Below, one piece after another: positions 14,635 to 22,220 of a stretch of 22,324 bases of DNA. A program made the translations under genes and the position numbers. The stretch comes from Clostridiaceae bacterium UBA6085 (GTDB taxonomy: Bacteria; Bacillota; Clostridia; Clostridiales; Clostridiaceae): assembly GCA_002428605.1 (NCBI GenBank), contig DIXH01000086.1, positions 1-22,324 of the forward strand. Direction: 5' to 3'. How positions within the stretch are numbered: position 1 is the stretch's first letter; the number at the start of each line of letters is the position of its first letter. Below the pieces are notes generated by a model, which saw only the letters and a program-made list of their open reading frames with translations, did no database searches and was not told where the DNA came from.

Positions 14635-15336
14635 CTATTGCACGATCCTAACCGGATCCTCCAGTATTTCGCATACAGTATCAAGATAAAGCGATGCAGG
14701 GTACCCGTCGATTATCCTGTGGTCAACCGTAAGGCTGAGATAGAGCCTGAACCGGTCACAAATCTCCCCGGCTATCCTTTCAAGCCTTGGTACCACCGCC
14801 CCGACGCAAAGGATGGCAACCTGGGGTGGATTGATGATTGCTGTCGCCACCTCTATCTTCATCTTTCCCACATTGGTTACGGTGAAGGTTCCTCCGACCA
14901 TGTCTTCAACCGCAAGGGCACCATTTCTTGCCTTCTCCGTAAGCTCCCGTGTCACTGCCATTATCTCATTCACCGTCAGTGAATCTGCATTCCTTATGAC
15001 CGGTGTCATGAGTCCGTTTGGTATGGCAACTGCCATATTGACATTGATATCCTCGTAGGTCCTTACGATACCGTTCTCAAATGTCGAGTTCAGAGCAGGA
15101 TGCTTCTTTAAGGCCAGCGCCGCTGCCTTAAGGACCATGTCGTTTATAGACGGCGCCTTTTCACCCTTGTCTTCTGCGTCCTTCTTGGCTTTTTCATGGA
15201 TAACCATGAGCTCAGTCACATCTGCTGCCCTCGAGAGCATTATCGCCGCATTCTCATGGGCGCTTATTGACATCCTTTCTGCGATTATCTTCCTTAATCC
15301 CCTGACCTTTGTGTCAGTGTATCTTTCTTCTGACAT
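14635..15336 (-). CDS. acoC: 2-oxoacid/acetoin dehydrogenase E2, catalytic domain only
   Basis: A 233-residue dihydrolipoamide acyltransferase core that moves the acyl group from the lipoyl arm to coenzyme A. The catalytic DHRxxDG motif is complete as DHRIIDG (His206, Asp210), and FTVTNVGKM and AIINPPQVAIL are typical of E2 cores. A normal E2 has 370-550 residues with an N-terminal lipoyl domain and a peripheral subunit-binding domain. Here the protein begins at KVRGLRKIIAERM, which is where the core starts, so both are missing. A free lipoyl domain protein is encoded first in the operon. I chose the ATG at 15336 because GGAGG lies eight bases upstream; the open frame extends to 15399 but would run through a strong hairpin. 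The symbol follows the aco context and could also fit another 2-oxoacid dehydrogenase. Confidence 0.85.
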   Translation of the reverse strand: MSEERYTDTKVRGLRKIIAERMSISAHENAAIMLSRAADVTELMVIHEKAKKDAEDKGEKAPSINDMVLKAAALALKKHPALNSTFENGIVRTYEDINVNMAVAIPNGLMTPVIRNADSLTVNEIMAVTRELTEKARNGALAVEDMVGGTFTVTNVGKMKIEVATAIINPPQVAILCVGAVVPRLERIAGEICDRFRLYLSLTVDHRIIDGYPASLYLDTVCEILEDPVRIVQ

Positions 15337-15361
15337 ATCCATTTCCTCCGAAGCGCAGCTG

Positions 15362-15389
15362 TATCCGGAGACACGATGGTCTCCGGATA
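15362..15389 (-). other. Perfect 11-bp hairpin between E1 beta and E2 genes
   Basis: TATCCGGAGAC (15362-15372) is an exact reverse complement of 15379-15389, with a six-base loop. It lies between the E1 beta stop (15408) and the E2 ribosome binding site. No T tract follows, so it points to mRNA processing or stability control, or partial attenuation, rather than full termination. Confidence 0.6.
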
Positions 15390-15407
15390 ATACTGCCATT
15401 TACTGCT

Positions 15408-16388
15408 TTATCCGAGAGCTTTCCTTATCCCTGCAATGATGTCAGCCTCGTTGACAAGCCATTCCTTTTCAAGGACAGGAGAGAACGGTATTGGTGTGTC
15501 AGGTCCGCAGACCCTTACCGGAGCGGCCTTCATGAACTTGAACGCATGCTCTGCGATCTCAAGTCCTATCTCAGTGACGGAATTTCCAAAGCATGGCGCC
15601 TCGTTGACAAGCACTACCCTTCCCGTCTTCTCCACTGACTTTGCGATTGTCCCTATGTCAAGAGGCTTAAGGCTCCTTGGGTCGACAACCTCAACGCTTA
15701 TGCCTTCCTTGGCCAGCTTCTCGGCTGCCCTCAGGGATTTGTGGAGCATCATCTGAGTAGCTATGACGGTCACATCGGTGCCTTCCCTCTTGACATCCGC
15801 AGAGCAGATAGGTACCGTGTAATCGCCGTCCGGTACAAGTCCCTTGACTCCGTAGAGAAGCTTGTGCTCGTAGAAGAGGACAGGGTCATTGCCCCTTATT
15901 GCAGTCTTAAGCAGTCCCTTATAGTCTGCAGGAGTGCTCGGGATCAGGATCTTTAAACCAGGTATGTTCATGAACAGGGCTTCAAGGCACTGCGAATGCT
16001 GGGCAGCAGCGGCTATTCCGGCTCCGTTCGGAACCCTCAGCACCATTCCGCAGACCTTGCCTTCCTCCTGCATGCCAGCCATGTATCTTGATTTTGTCGC
16101 CTGATTTACTATGTAGTCTGCTGCGACTGAGGTGAAGTCTGAGAACATGAGCTCAGGCACTGCCTTCATCCCCATGTAAGCTGCTCCCGTAGACAGTCCC
16201 ATTATGGCTGTTTCCGATATCGGGGAGTCGATAACCTGTTTCGGGAACCTCTGTATGAGTCCTGCAGTTACGCCGAAGCAGCCTCCGAACTTTCCGACAT
16301 CCTCACCGATCACAAAAACCTCCGGGTTCCTTTCCATTTCCTCTGCAAGGGCCTCATTGATGGCCTGTGCTACAGTTATTTCCCTCAT
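15408..16388 (-). CDS. acoB: Acetoin/2-oxoacid dehydrogenase E1 component, beta subunit
   Basis: A 326-residue beta subunit of a thiamine-diphosphate-dependent dehydrogenase, normal length. Family features are the start REITVAQAINEALAEEM, GEDVGKFGGCFGVT, PISETAIMGLSTGAAYMG, a transketolase-type pyrimidine domain, and the C-terminal domain with VEVVDPRSLKPLD and NEAPCFGNSVTEIG. With the alpha subunit it forms the heterotetramer that cleaves the substrate and passes the acyl group to lipoamide. The ATG at 16388 overlaps the alpha-subunit stop by four bases (ATGA), so the subunits are made in step. The AcoX gene in the same operon favours acetoin, but pyruvate or branched-chain oxoacids cannot be excluded by sequence alone. 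Confidence 0.92.
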   Translation of the reverse strand: MREITVAQAINEALAEEMERNPEVFVIGEDVGKFGGCFGVTAGLIQRFPKQVIDSPISETAIMGLSTGAAYMGMKAVPELMFSDFTSVAADYIVNQATKSRYMAGMQEEGKVCGMVLRVPNGAGIAAAAQHSQCLEALFMNIPGLKILIPSTPADYKGLLKTAIRGNDPVLFYEHKLLYGVKGLVPDGDYTVPICSADVKREGTDVTVIATQMMLHKSLRAAEKLAKEGISVEVVDPRSLKPLDIGTIAKSVEKTGRVVLVNEAPCFGNSVTEIGLEIAEHAFKFMKAAPVRVCGPDTPIPFSPVLEKEWLVNEADIIAGIRKALG

Positions 16389-17368
16389 CTCACTGCACCT
16401 CCTTCAAGCTCGAAGTACACATCGGTGTAGGTTTCGGAAATGTCAGGATACGGACTTTCCTCCGCGAACTTCTGGGCAGCATCTATAACCGCAATCTGCT
16501 CGTTCTTGACCTCAAGAAGCTTCTCCGGAGTGGCTATTCCCTTTTCAAGGATGATCGATTCCAGTCTCTTGATCGGATCCTTCTTCAGCCACATCTCAAA
16601 CTCTTCCTTAGGCCTGTAGGTTACGGGGTCACCCTCGAAGTGCCCCTGGTGCCTGTAGGTCTTGAATTCAAGCACGCACGGTCCTCCGCCTTCCCTGGTC
16701 CTCTTGAAGGCTTCTCCAGTTGCTTCTATTACTGCAAGGACATCATTTCCGTCAGCGGATATCCCCGGCATACCGTAGCTCTGGGCCCTGGCCGAAAGAT
16801 CCTGAATGTTGGAAGAATCCTTGCTTGACATTGAGATTCCATAACCGTTGTTGACTATGATGAACACCGTCGGAAGGTTAAGTACGCTTGCCAGGTTCAT
16901 CCCTTCATGGACGTCGCCCCTGTTTGCAGCACCGTCACCGAATATGGTTATGGCAATGTTACCGTCATTCCTGAATTTGTGGGAGAATGCATATCCGTTG
17001 ATTATGGTCTGCGCATCTCCAAGGATTCCATTGCAGCCAAGGGCTCCGTTCTTAGGCAGGCAGGCGTGCATTGATCCGCCCTTGCCTTTGTTCGAACCTG
17101 TCGCTTTTCCGTAGAGCTCAGCCATCAGAGCATTGGGGCTTATACCGAGACCAAGCAGGAGCCCATGCTCCCTGTGGCTCGTTCCTACACTGTCACCGGG
17201 CTTGATGTTGTAATGCGCTCCTGCCATGAACGCCTCCTGTCCTATCCCAAGGTGTATGAATCCGGGAAGGACACCCTTTGCGAAAAGGTCAGACAGCCTT
17301 TTTTCAAAGAGCCTGATCAGCCACATTTCGCCATACAGCTTTATGAGATCCTCATTTGCTACTTTCAC
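16385..17368 (-). CDS. acoA: Acetoin/2-oxoacid dehydrogenase E1 component, alpha subunit
   Basis: A 327-residue alpha subunit carrying the thiamine-diphosphate site. The ThDP/Mg motif GDG...NN is clear, beginning GDGAANRGDVHEG at 144 and ending VNNGYG at about 172-177. SHREHG (64-69) and YRHQGH carry further conserved His. GIGQEAFMAG and KGKGGSMHACLP are typical of AcoA/PdhA. The start is GTG at 17368, with AGGAGG seven bases upstream. It lies 20 bases after the acoX-like gene and overlaps the beta gene by four bases. Length is close to AcoA proteins (about 325-335). Confidence 0.92.
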   Translation of the reverse strand: MKVANEDLIKLYGEMWLIRLFEKRLSDLFAKGVLPGFIHLGIGQEAFMAGAHYNIKPGDSVGTSHREHGLLLGLGISPNALMAELYGKATGSNKGKGGSMHACLPKNGALGCNGILGDAQTIINGYAFSHKFRNDGNIAITIFGDGAANRGDVHEGMNLASVLNLPTVFIIVNNGYGISMSSKDSSNIQDLSARAQSYGMPGISADGNDVLAVIEATGEAFKRTREGGGPCVLEFKTYRHQGHFEGDPVTYRPKEEFEMWLKKDPIKRLESIILEKGIATPEKLLEVKNEQIAVIDAAQKFAEESPYPDISETYTDVYFELEGGAVR

Positions 17369-17388
17369 AGTCTTACCTCCTATTCAAG

Positions 17389-18456
17389 TCAAATACCCCG
17401 GGGAGACTCCTCCCCGCAGCGCCTGTAGAAGCTGAAGCCTTCCAAAACATCCTTCGACCCTTCGCCGCACTCAATGAAGAAACCGCTGCCTGATGCCGCC
17501 TTGAGGGTCTCGTGGATATCGATGACTACCGGACCGTCAGGACTTAGTTCAAGCTCTATCCTGTCACCTTTGTTGAAAGGCACCTCCCTTTCACCGTCCA
17601 GTGCGACCATCCCCTCAAGGGCCTTTACAAGTATCCTTTCATACGGGACTACTTCCCTGTATTCCCGAAACGCAATTTTGCTCATGACTCCCGGAGCCAT
17701 GGGGACCCATGTCTCTACTGATCCTTTTTCACCAAGCTCCACATAAACACCGTTGGGGTCTGTCTCCTCAACAGGATGGACGCTCCCTGCAATTGCAGAC
17801 ATACCAAGGCAGTCTGGCTTTGCAACTGTTACCACCAGCTCGCTTATGGCGGAAGGGTCGTACAAGGCTCTTGCACCTACATAGAGGTCGCTGGTTATTG
17901 CCGCATCCACGAGGGAAATATCAGTGAATATACCGTTCTTGTATACCTTGATGCACTTCCTTTTCGACATCTTTAGCCACTCTTTTCTGATGTCCCTTTC
18001 CGCAACCACTGCAGCCATGCCTGCCAGGGTACCCTCCATCATCCTTGGAAAGACATTGTTCGTACCAGTTGAAACAGGAATAAGCGGCACTTCACCGCAG
18101 GCCTTCGCTACTGCCCTGTTGGTCCCGTCACCGCCGAGGGTTATGATGCAGGATGCGCCCATTTCCCGCAGCAGCCTCGCTGCATTAGTTGAATCTGCCT
18201 GGTCATTCTCAACAAGGATATCAAGATATCTGATCTCCACATCTATCTTCATGCTCCTCCTGAGGTGCTCGCATGCCTTATCAACTATCTGGAATGCATC
18301 GGGCATGACGCATATCTCCCTTAACCCTGAAGCATGGATCACTGAAAGTATCCTCTGGATGATGTTGACCTTCTCCATATTGTCGAACACCGTAGCCTGT
18401 GCAACAAGCCTTCTTATGTCCTTTCCTGAGGACGGATTGGCGATTATACCTATCAT
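17389..18456 (-). CDS. acoX: AcoX-type ATP-NAD kinase family protein
   Basis: A 355-residue protein with the diacylglycerol-kinase/NAD-kinase-like fold. Motifs seen are NPSSGKD (7-13) near the start, GGDGTNR (108-114), which is the nucleotide site of this superfamily, and STGTNN (129-134). AcoX genes occur in acetoin dehydrogenase operons of Cupriavidus and Clostridium magnum, but the exact reaction of AcoX is not established to my knowledge. Its presence is the main reason to prefer acetoin as the substrate of this complex. The ATG at 18456 follows GGAAGG at seven bases. The gene sits 12 bases after the lipoyl-domain gene and 20 bases before E1 alpha. Confidence 0.85.
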   Translation of the reverse strand: MIGIIANPSSGKDIRRLVAQATVFDNMEKVNIIQRILSVIHASGLREICVMPDAFQIVDKACEHLRRSMKIDVEIRYLDILVENDQADSTNAARLLREMGASCIITLGGDGTNRAVAKACGEVPLIPVSTGTNNVFPRMMEGTLAGMAAVVAERDIRKEWLKMSKRKCIKVYKNGIFTDISLVDAAITSDLYVGARALYDPSAISELVVTVAKPDCLGMSAIAGSVHPVEETDPNGVYVELGEKGSVETWVPMAPGVMSKIAFREYREVVPYERILVKALEGMVALDGEREVPFNKGDRIELELSPDGPVVIDIHETLKAASGSGFFIECGEGSKDVLEGFSFYRRCGEESPRGI

Positions 18457-18468
18457 CTCAAGACCTTC

Positions 18469-18732
18469 CTATAAAAACTCTGAAATGTCATCCCCGGGCT
18501 CGCCAAGCAGCGCAATCACCGTACCGATAGGCACCTCGTCACCTTCGTCCACAAGCAGCTTGAGCACTGTACCGTTTGCTTTGGCCTTCACCTGATTCGT
18601 TATCTTCTGGCTTTCCACCTCGCAAAGCTCCTGGTCCTCCGCTACCAGCTCCCCTTCCTTTACCAGCCACTCGCTGAGCCTGATATCCGCTTCCATCATT
18701 CCAAGTTTCGGCATGATCACCTGCTCTACCAT
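18469..18732 (-). CDS. Free-standing lipoyl (biotinyl/lipoyl attachment) domain protein
   Basis: An 87-residue protein made of a single lipoyl domain. The beta turn that carries the lipoate is CEVESQKITNQV with Lys43; the usual context in E2 is ETDKA. The opening VIMPKLGMMEADIRLSEWLV and the later GTVLKLLVDEGDEVPIG follow the standard lipoyl/biotinyl fold. It is probably the swinging arm for the E1-E2 reaction, since the E2 gene of the operon lacks one. A biotin domain is less likely because biotinyl sites read MKM. I chose the ATG at 18732, with AGGAGG seven bases upstream; a second ATG two codons earlier is too close. It is the first gene of the operon. Confidence 0.88.
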   Translation of the reverse strand: MVEQVIMPKLGMMEADIRLSEWLVKEGELVAEDQELCEVESQKITNQVKAKANGTVLKLLVDEGDEVPIGTVIALLGEPGDDISEFL

Positions 18733-19127
18733 TTCCATACCTCCTCTCAATTTATGTAAATTTGATCCATAGTTTCAGGTTAACAATACGCAAATATATT
18801 GTCAAACTACTGACAATATTCACTCAATTCATATATTCAGATTATTTGAACTGTACTATCATTTATTGAGAAACTTCAAAACTCCGAGCAGTGCACATCT
18901 TCCAGGCAGGCGGATTTGATAAAGTATCACCAGCAATTCCTGAATCGGTTGACTTGAACTTGATTTCAGGCAGAACGTAAATGCTCATATTCCATACGGT
19001 TTACAGTAATTTCAGATATCGCGCAAAACAGACATTTTATTAACTCTGAGTTAACATCCACTCCTCAAGGGGCATTTTGCCAGCTTTCATCAATAACCTC
19101 AATTTATGAAATACATCGGATTGAAAG
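18733..19127. other. Long intergenic region between the methionine and aco-like operons
   Basis: About 395 bases without a convincing gene. It contains the leader and probable promoter of the aco-like operon, a spaced inverted repeat at 18796-18819, and a 15-base palindrome at 19040-19054. Two tiny minus-strand frames (16 and 41 codons) were considered and not accepted. No sigma-54 type -24/-12 element was found, although acetoin operons in other bacteria often use one. Confidence 0.6.
18777..18820 (-). promoter_or_regulatory. Possible promoter of the aco-like operon with overlapping inverted repeat
   Basis: On the minus strand a perfect TTGACA lies at 18800-18805. TAACCT at 18777-18782, 17 bases on, matches -10 weakly (three of six). 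ATATTGTC (18796-18803) and GACAATAT (18812-18819) form an 8-base inverted repeat with an 8-base spacer that covers the -35 box, where a repressor would block access. The -10 assignment is the weak point. Confidence 0.35.
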
Positions 19128-19153
19128 AAAAAAAGGATGGTCTCCCATCCTTT
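19128..19153 (-). terminator. Intrinsic terminator of the metF-metH operon
   Basis: On the minus strand AAAGGATGG (19145-19153) pairs perfectly with CCATCCTTT (19132-19140) around a four-base loop. A T run follows (seven A on the plus strand, 19128-19134, partly in the stem). It starts six bases after the metH stop codon. Confidence 0.88.
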
Positions 19154-19159
19154 CAAATC

Positions 19160-21544
19160 TTATTGCTGTTTGACAAATACCTCCTGAGCCACAAGCACAC
19201 CTGCCCTGGCATCCTTGCAGTAGTAGTCAGCTCCTATTGACTTTGCGTAGCTTTCGGTAAGGACAGCTCCGCCTACGAATACCTTGACATCAGGTACTTC
19301 CTTCCTCAGTGCCAGTATCGTCTCCTCCATTGAGGTTACTGTGGTTGTCATGAGGGCTGAAAGTCCTACGAGCTTTATGTTCCTTGCCTTTACAGTCTCG
19401 ACTATAGCTTCAGTCGGCACATCCTTCCCAAGGTCAATTATCTCATACCCGTAGTTCTCAAGGAGTACCCTTGCCAGGTTCTTGCCTATGTCGTGTATGT
19501 CGCCACGGACAGTTGCCATTACGATGGTACCCTTGGTCTCAAGCTTTTCGCTTCCGGCGGTAAGTCGCGCCCTTATTGTCTCAAATGCTGTTCCTGCAGT
19601 CTCTGCCGCCCTTATGAGCTGAGGAAGGAATATTGTCTTTTCCTCGAAAAGCCTTCCTACCTCGTCAAGAGCAGGCACTATATGGTCATCGACGACTGAT
19701 AGCGGAGGCTCCTTTTCAAGAAGTGACCTGGTGATCTCGAGTATACCCCTGGAATCGCCTTCCAGGAGCATTTCCCTGAAGGACTTTGATGCTCCTTCCT
19801 TCTTAGGTTCATCCTTCTTCACAGGGTTAAGCTGATTGTTGTAGGCTATGTAGTCCACTGCCCCGTCATCTATTCCAGCAAGCACGTTGAAGGCCTTAAG
19901 TGTGTCCACTATCCCCTCTGCCCCCGGATTGATGATGACCGTATCCAGACCAGAGGTAAGTGCCATGGCAAAGTAGGTCCTGTTGATCAGAGCCCTGAAG
20001 GGCAGACCGAAGGATACGTTGCTTAGGCCCAGCGTGGTAAGGGCCCTGGTCTCTGACTTCACCCATCTCATGGCGTGAAGAGTCTCCATAACCGCTTTCT
20101 GCTGAGCTGATGCGGTGAGCACCAGGCAGTCTATGAGGAGCCTTCCTTCATCTATCCCGTACTTCTTTGCTTCATCTATGAGCTTTTTTGCTACCTTTGT
20201 CCTGCCCTTGGCATCGTCAGGTATGCCTTCATCGTCAAGGCACAGCGCGACTACAAATGCTCCATACTTCTTGACTATCGGATATATGGAATCCATGGAT
20301 GACTGCTTGCCGTTCACAGAATTGACTATTGCGACTCCGGAATATCTCCTGAGGGCCTTTTCAAGGACCTCAGGCTTGGTGGAGTCGAACTGGAGCGGTG
20401 CATCTATAAGTCCGCTCATCCCGTCGATTATCTGCGTCATGTAGCCTGCTTCGTCTATCTGAGGCAGGGACGTGTTGACATCAAGGACCTCAGCGCCCTT
20501 CTGGACCTGCTCGAAGGCAACCTTCACTGCAGCAAGAGGGTTGCCTGCCATGAACTGCTCCTTGAGTGCCTTGTTGCCTGAAGGGTTTATCCTCTCTCCG
20601 ATGAGCGTGACCTTACCGTCAAGGCAGACTGATCTCTGGGCGGAGCAGACATATCTCATAAGGGCCTTTGGCTCACGCTTCCTGTAGCTTTGCCTTGCCT
20701 CTGAAAGCTTTGCGGTATAAAGAGGAGTTGTCCCGCAGCAGCCTCCGATGACAGCTACTCCAAGGTCTGCAAACTGCCTTGCTGACTCAAGGAAATCGTC
20801 CGCGGTCACAGAATACCTGGAAACCCCGTGTTCTGTTATGGGAAGCCCTGCATTTGCCTGAACCATGACAGGAGTGTTTGTAGCTGAAAGGACCCTTTCA
20901 ACTATTGGAAGGAGCTCCTGCGGGCCCAGGGAACAGTTGACGCCCAGGGCATCAACTCCCAAAGCGTCAAGGGACATTGCCATGATCTCAGGACTGGTTC
21001 CGGTGAGGGTATTGCCGTCATCAGAGAAGGTCATTGTCGCAAACACGGGAAGACTTGAATTCTCTTTTGCAGCGAGCACAGCTGCCCTCATCTCTCCAAG
21101 GTCAGACATGGTCTCAATGAGGATAAGGTGGGCTCCCGCCTTTTCTCCCGCAACTGCCTGCTCCCTGAAAAGGTCATATGCTTCCTCGAAGTCAAGGAGA
21201 CCGATAGGCTTCATCATTCGTCCGATTGGCCCCATATCAAGTGCGACGAGGGTACCGGTACCTTCAGCGGCAGCCTTTGCGATTCCTACGGCAGCTGTGA
21301 TGACCTCCTCCGTGGAATGACCTGTCTCATAGAGCTTGTAGGAATTGGCCCCGAAGGTGTTTGTTGTTATGATGTCGGCTCCGGCTTCTATATATTCTGC
21401 ATGTATCTTCCTTATAAGCTCAGGCTTTTCAAGGTTAAGAAGCTCAGGATTCTGTCCCGGCTTCATTCCGTAGGCCTGGAGCATGGTGCCCATGGCTCCG
21501 TCAAAAAGGAGCACTTCTTGTCCAAGTCTTTCAAGTTTACTCAT
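19160..21544 (-). CDS. metH: B12-dependent methionine synthase without reactivation domain
   Basis: A 794-residue cobalamin-dependent enzyme that transfers a methyl group from methyl-tetrahydrofolate to homocysteine. Domains in order: homocysteine methyltransferase (about 1-290) with zinc cysteines in GVNCS and GGCCGT; pterin-binding domain (about 310-580) with IGERINPSG; B12 cap domain (about 595-665); and B12-binding domain with DIHDIG, whose His684 is the lower cobalt ligand. E. coli MetH has about 1,227 residues; the difference is the C-terminal SAM-dependent activation domain, which is encoded by the preceding gene. I chose the ATG at 21544 because GGAGA lies about nine bases upstream; a GTG at 21553 abuts that site. 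The gene overlaps the activation gene by eight bases and ends at a strong terminator. Confidence 0.94.
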   Translation of the reverse strand: MSKLERLGQEVLLFDGAMGTMLQAYGMKPGQNPELLNLEKPELIRKIHAEYIEAGADIITTNTFGANSYKLYETGHSTEEVITAAVGIAKAAAEGTGTLVALDMGPIGRMMKPIGLLDFEEAYDLFREQAVAGEKAGAHLILIETMSDLGEMRAAVLAAKENSSLPVFATMTFSDDGNTLTGTSPEIMAMSLDALGVDALGVNCSLGPQELLPIVERVLSATNTPVMVQANAGLPITEHGVSRYSVTADDFLESARQFADLGVAVIGGCCGTTPLYTAKLSEARQSYRKREPKALMRYVCSAQRSVCLDGKVTLIGERINPSGNKALKEQFMAGNPLAAVKVAFEQVQKGAEVLDVNTSLPQIDEAGYMTQIIDGMSGLIDAPLQFDSTKPEVLEKALRRYSGVAIVNSVNGKQSSMDSIYPIVKKYGAFVVALCLDDEGIPDDAKGRTKVAKKLIDEAKKYGIDEGRLLIDCLVLTASAQQKAVMETLHAMRWVKSETRALTTLGLSNVSFGLPFRALINRTYFAMALTSGLDTVIINPGAEGIVDTLKAFNVLAGIDDGAVDYIAYNNQLNPVKKDEPKKEGASKSFREMLLEGDSRGILEITRSLLEKEPPLSVVDDHIVPALDEVGRLFEEKTIFLPQLIRAAETAGTAFETIRARLTAGSEKLETKGTIVMATVRGDIHDIGKNLARVLLENYGYEIIDLGKDVPTEAIVETVKARNIKLVGLSALMTTTVTSMEETILALRKEVPDVKVFVGGAVLTESYAKSIGADYYCKDARAGVLVAQEVFVKQQ

Positions 21545-22220
21545 TTGTTGCACTCTCCTGTCTTCTTGACGCGCAGTCGTCCTTCAGACTGCAGTCATCA
21601 CAGCTTTCATTGCCGCAGCTATGGTCATTTTCTTTTTCAGCTTCTCCATCAAGGATCCCCAGTATGGCGACAATTGATTTTCTTGGAGTCATAAGCATGG
21701 TTTCAGTGAGATGGATCCCGATCCTTTTTTCAGCCTTGAGCTCTTCAAGGATCATCTTGTTAGTGGCAAGAGGCAAATCCCCGTAGCCCGGCGCAAACCT
21801 GAAGGTCAGGGTCTGGTTCGGCTTAAGGTTGCCCTCTATCTCCTTCTGGCAAAGGTCGGCGTAGCCTTCCACCAAAGCTGACGCGCATGCATCGGCGATC
21901 ATGCCTGAAGTGGCGGATTGAAGCTTCTTCAGCTGTATTATCCGTTCTGCCTGCGGCCCTATGGTACAAGCCATTATGTATGCTGTCCTTGAATTTGCAA
22001 GTATTCTCCTTATGTTCCTTCCCCGGAGCTCTATACCTGTTCCTGAAAGAGTGATGTGATCCTCTGAAAATTCGAGGTCGTAGCTTCCATAGGTCCATTT
22101 GCCTTTTGCTGAAGCTTCAAGCTCATCTGTTATCTCAAGCATCTCTCCCATTGTCTTTTCATCGGGAGTGTTAGCGCCGTATCCAAGATACCTTGCTGCT
22201 TCCCTGAGGTCCGCTATCAT
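21537..22220 (-). CDS. Stand-alone methionine synthase activation domain protein
   Basis: A 227-residue protein matching the vitamin-B12-dependent methionine synthase activation domain, which binds SAM and re-methylates cobalamin that has been oxidised to cob(II)alamin. Recognisable parts are ACTIGPQAERI, DACASALVEGYADLCQ and FRFAPGYGDLPL, followed by LTETMLMTPRKSIVAILG. The domain lies at the C-terminus of long MetH proteins; here it is separate and lies directly before the short metH. The C-terminal tail adds Cys202, 207, 210 and 216 (C-x4-C-x2-C-x5-C), a spacing that could hold an iron-sulfur cluster and serve electron delivery (inference). The ATG at 22220 overlaps the metF stop by four bases (ATGA) and follows AAGGAAG at about seven bases. 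Confidence 0.88.
   Translation of the reverse strand: MIADLREAARYLGYGANTPDEKTMGEMLEITDELEASAKGKWTYGSYDLEFSEDHITLSGTGIELRGRNIRRILANSRTAYIMACTIGPQAERIIQLKKLQSATSGMIADACASALVEGYADLCQKEIEGNLKPNQTLTFRFAPGYGDLPLATNKMILEELKAEKRIGIHLTETMLMTPRKSIVAILGILDGEAEKENDHSCGNESCDDCSLKDDCASRRQESATNE

Noticed and set aside
17924..18595. 223-codon plus-strand open frame opposite acoX and the lipoyl gene
   Set aside because: It is antisense to two genes with clear motifs, lacks a ribosome binding site and has low-complexity Ser/Thr content.
18863..18988. 41-codon minus-strand frame in the long intergenic gap
   Set aside because: No good ribosome binding site, no recognisable motif, and it is no longer than chance frames.
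19040..19090. 16-codon minus-strand frame preceded by GAGG, possible leader peptide
   Set aside because: Too short to support; no run of regulatory codons and no attenuator hairpin before the next gene.
18733..19127. Sigma-54 promoter for the aco-like operon
   Set aside because: No GG-N10-GC element in a proper -24/-12 context was found on the minus strand.
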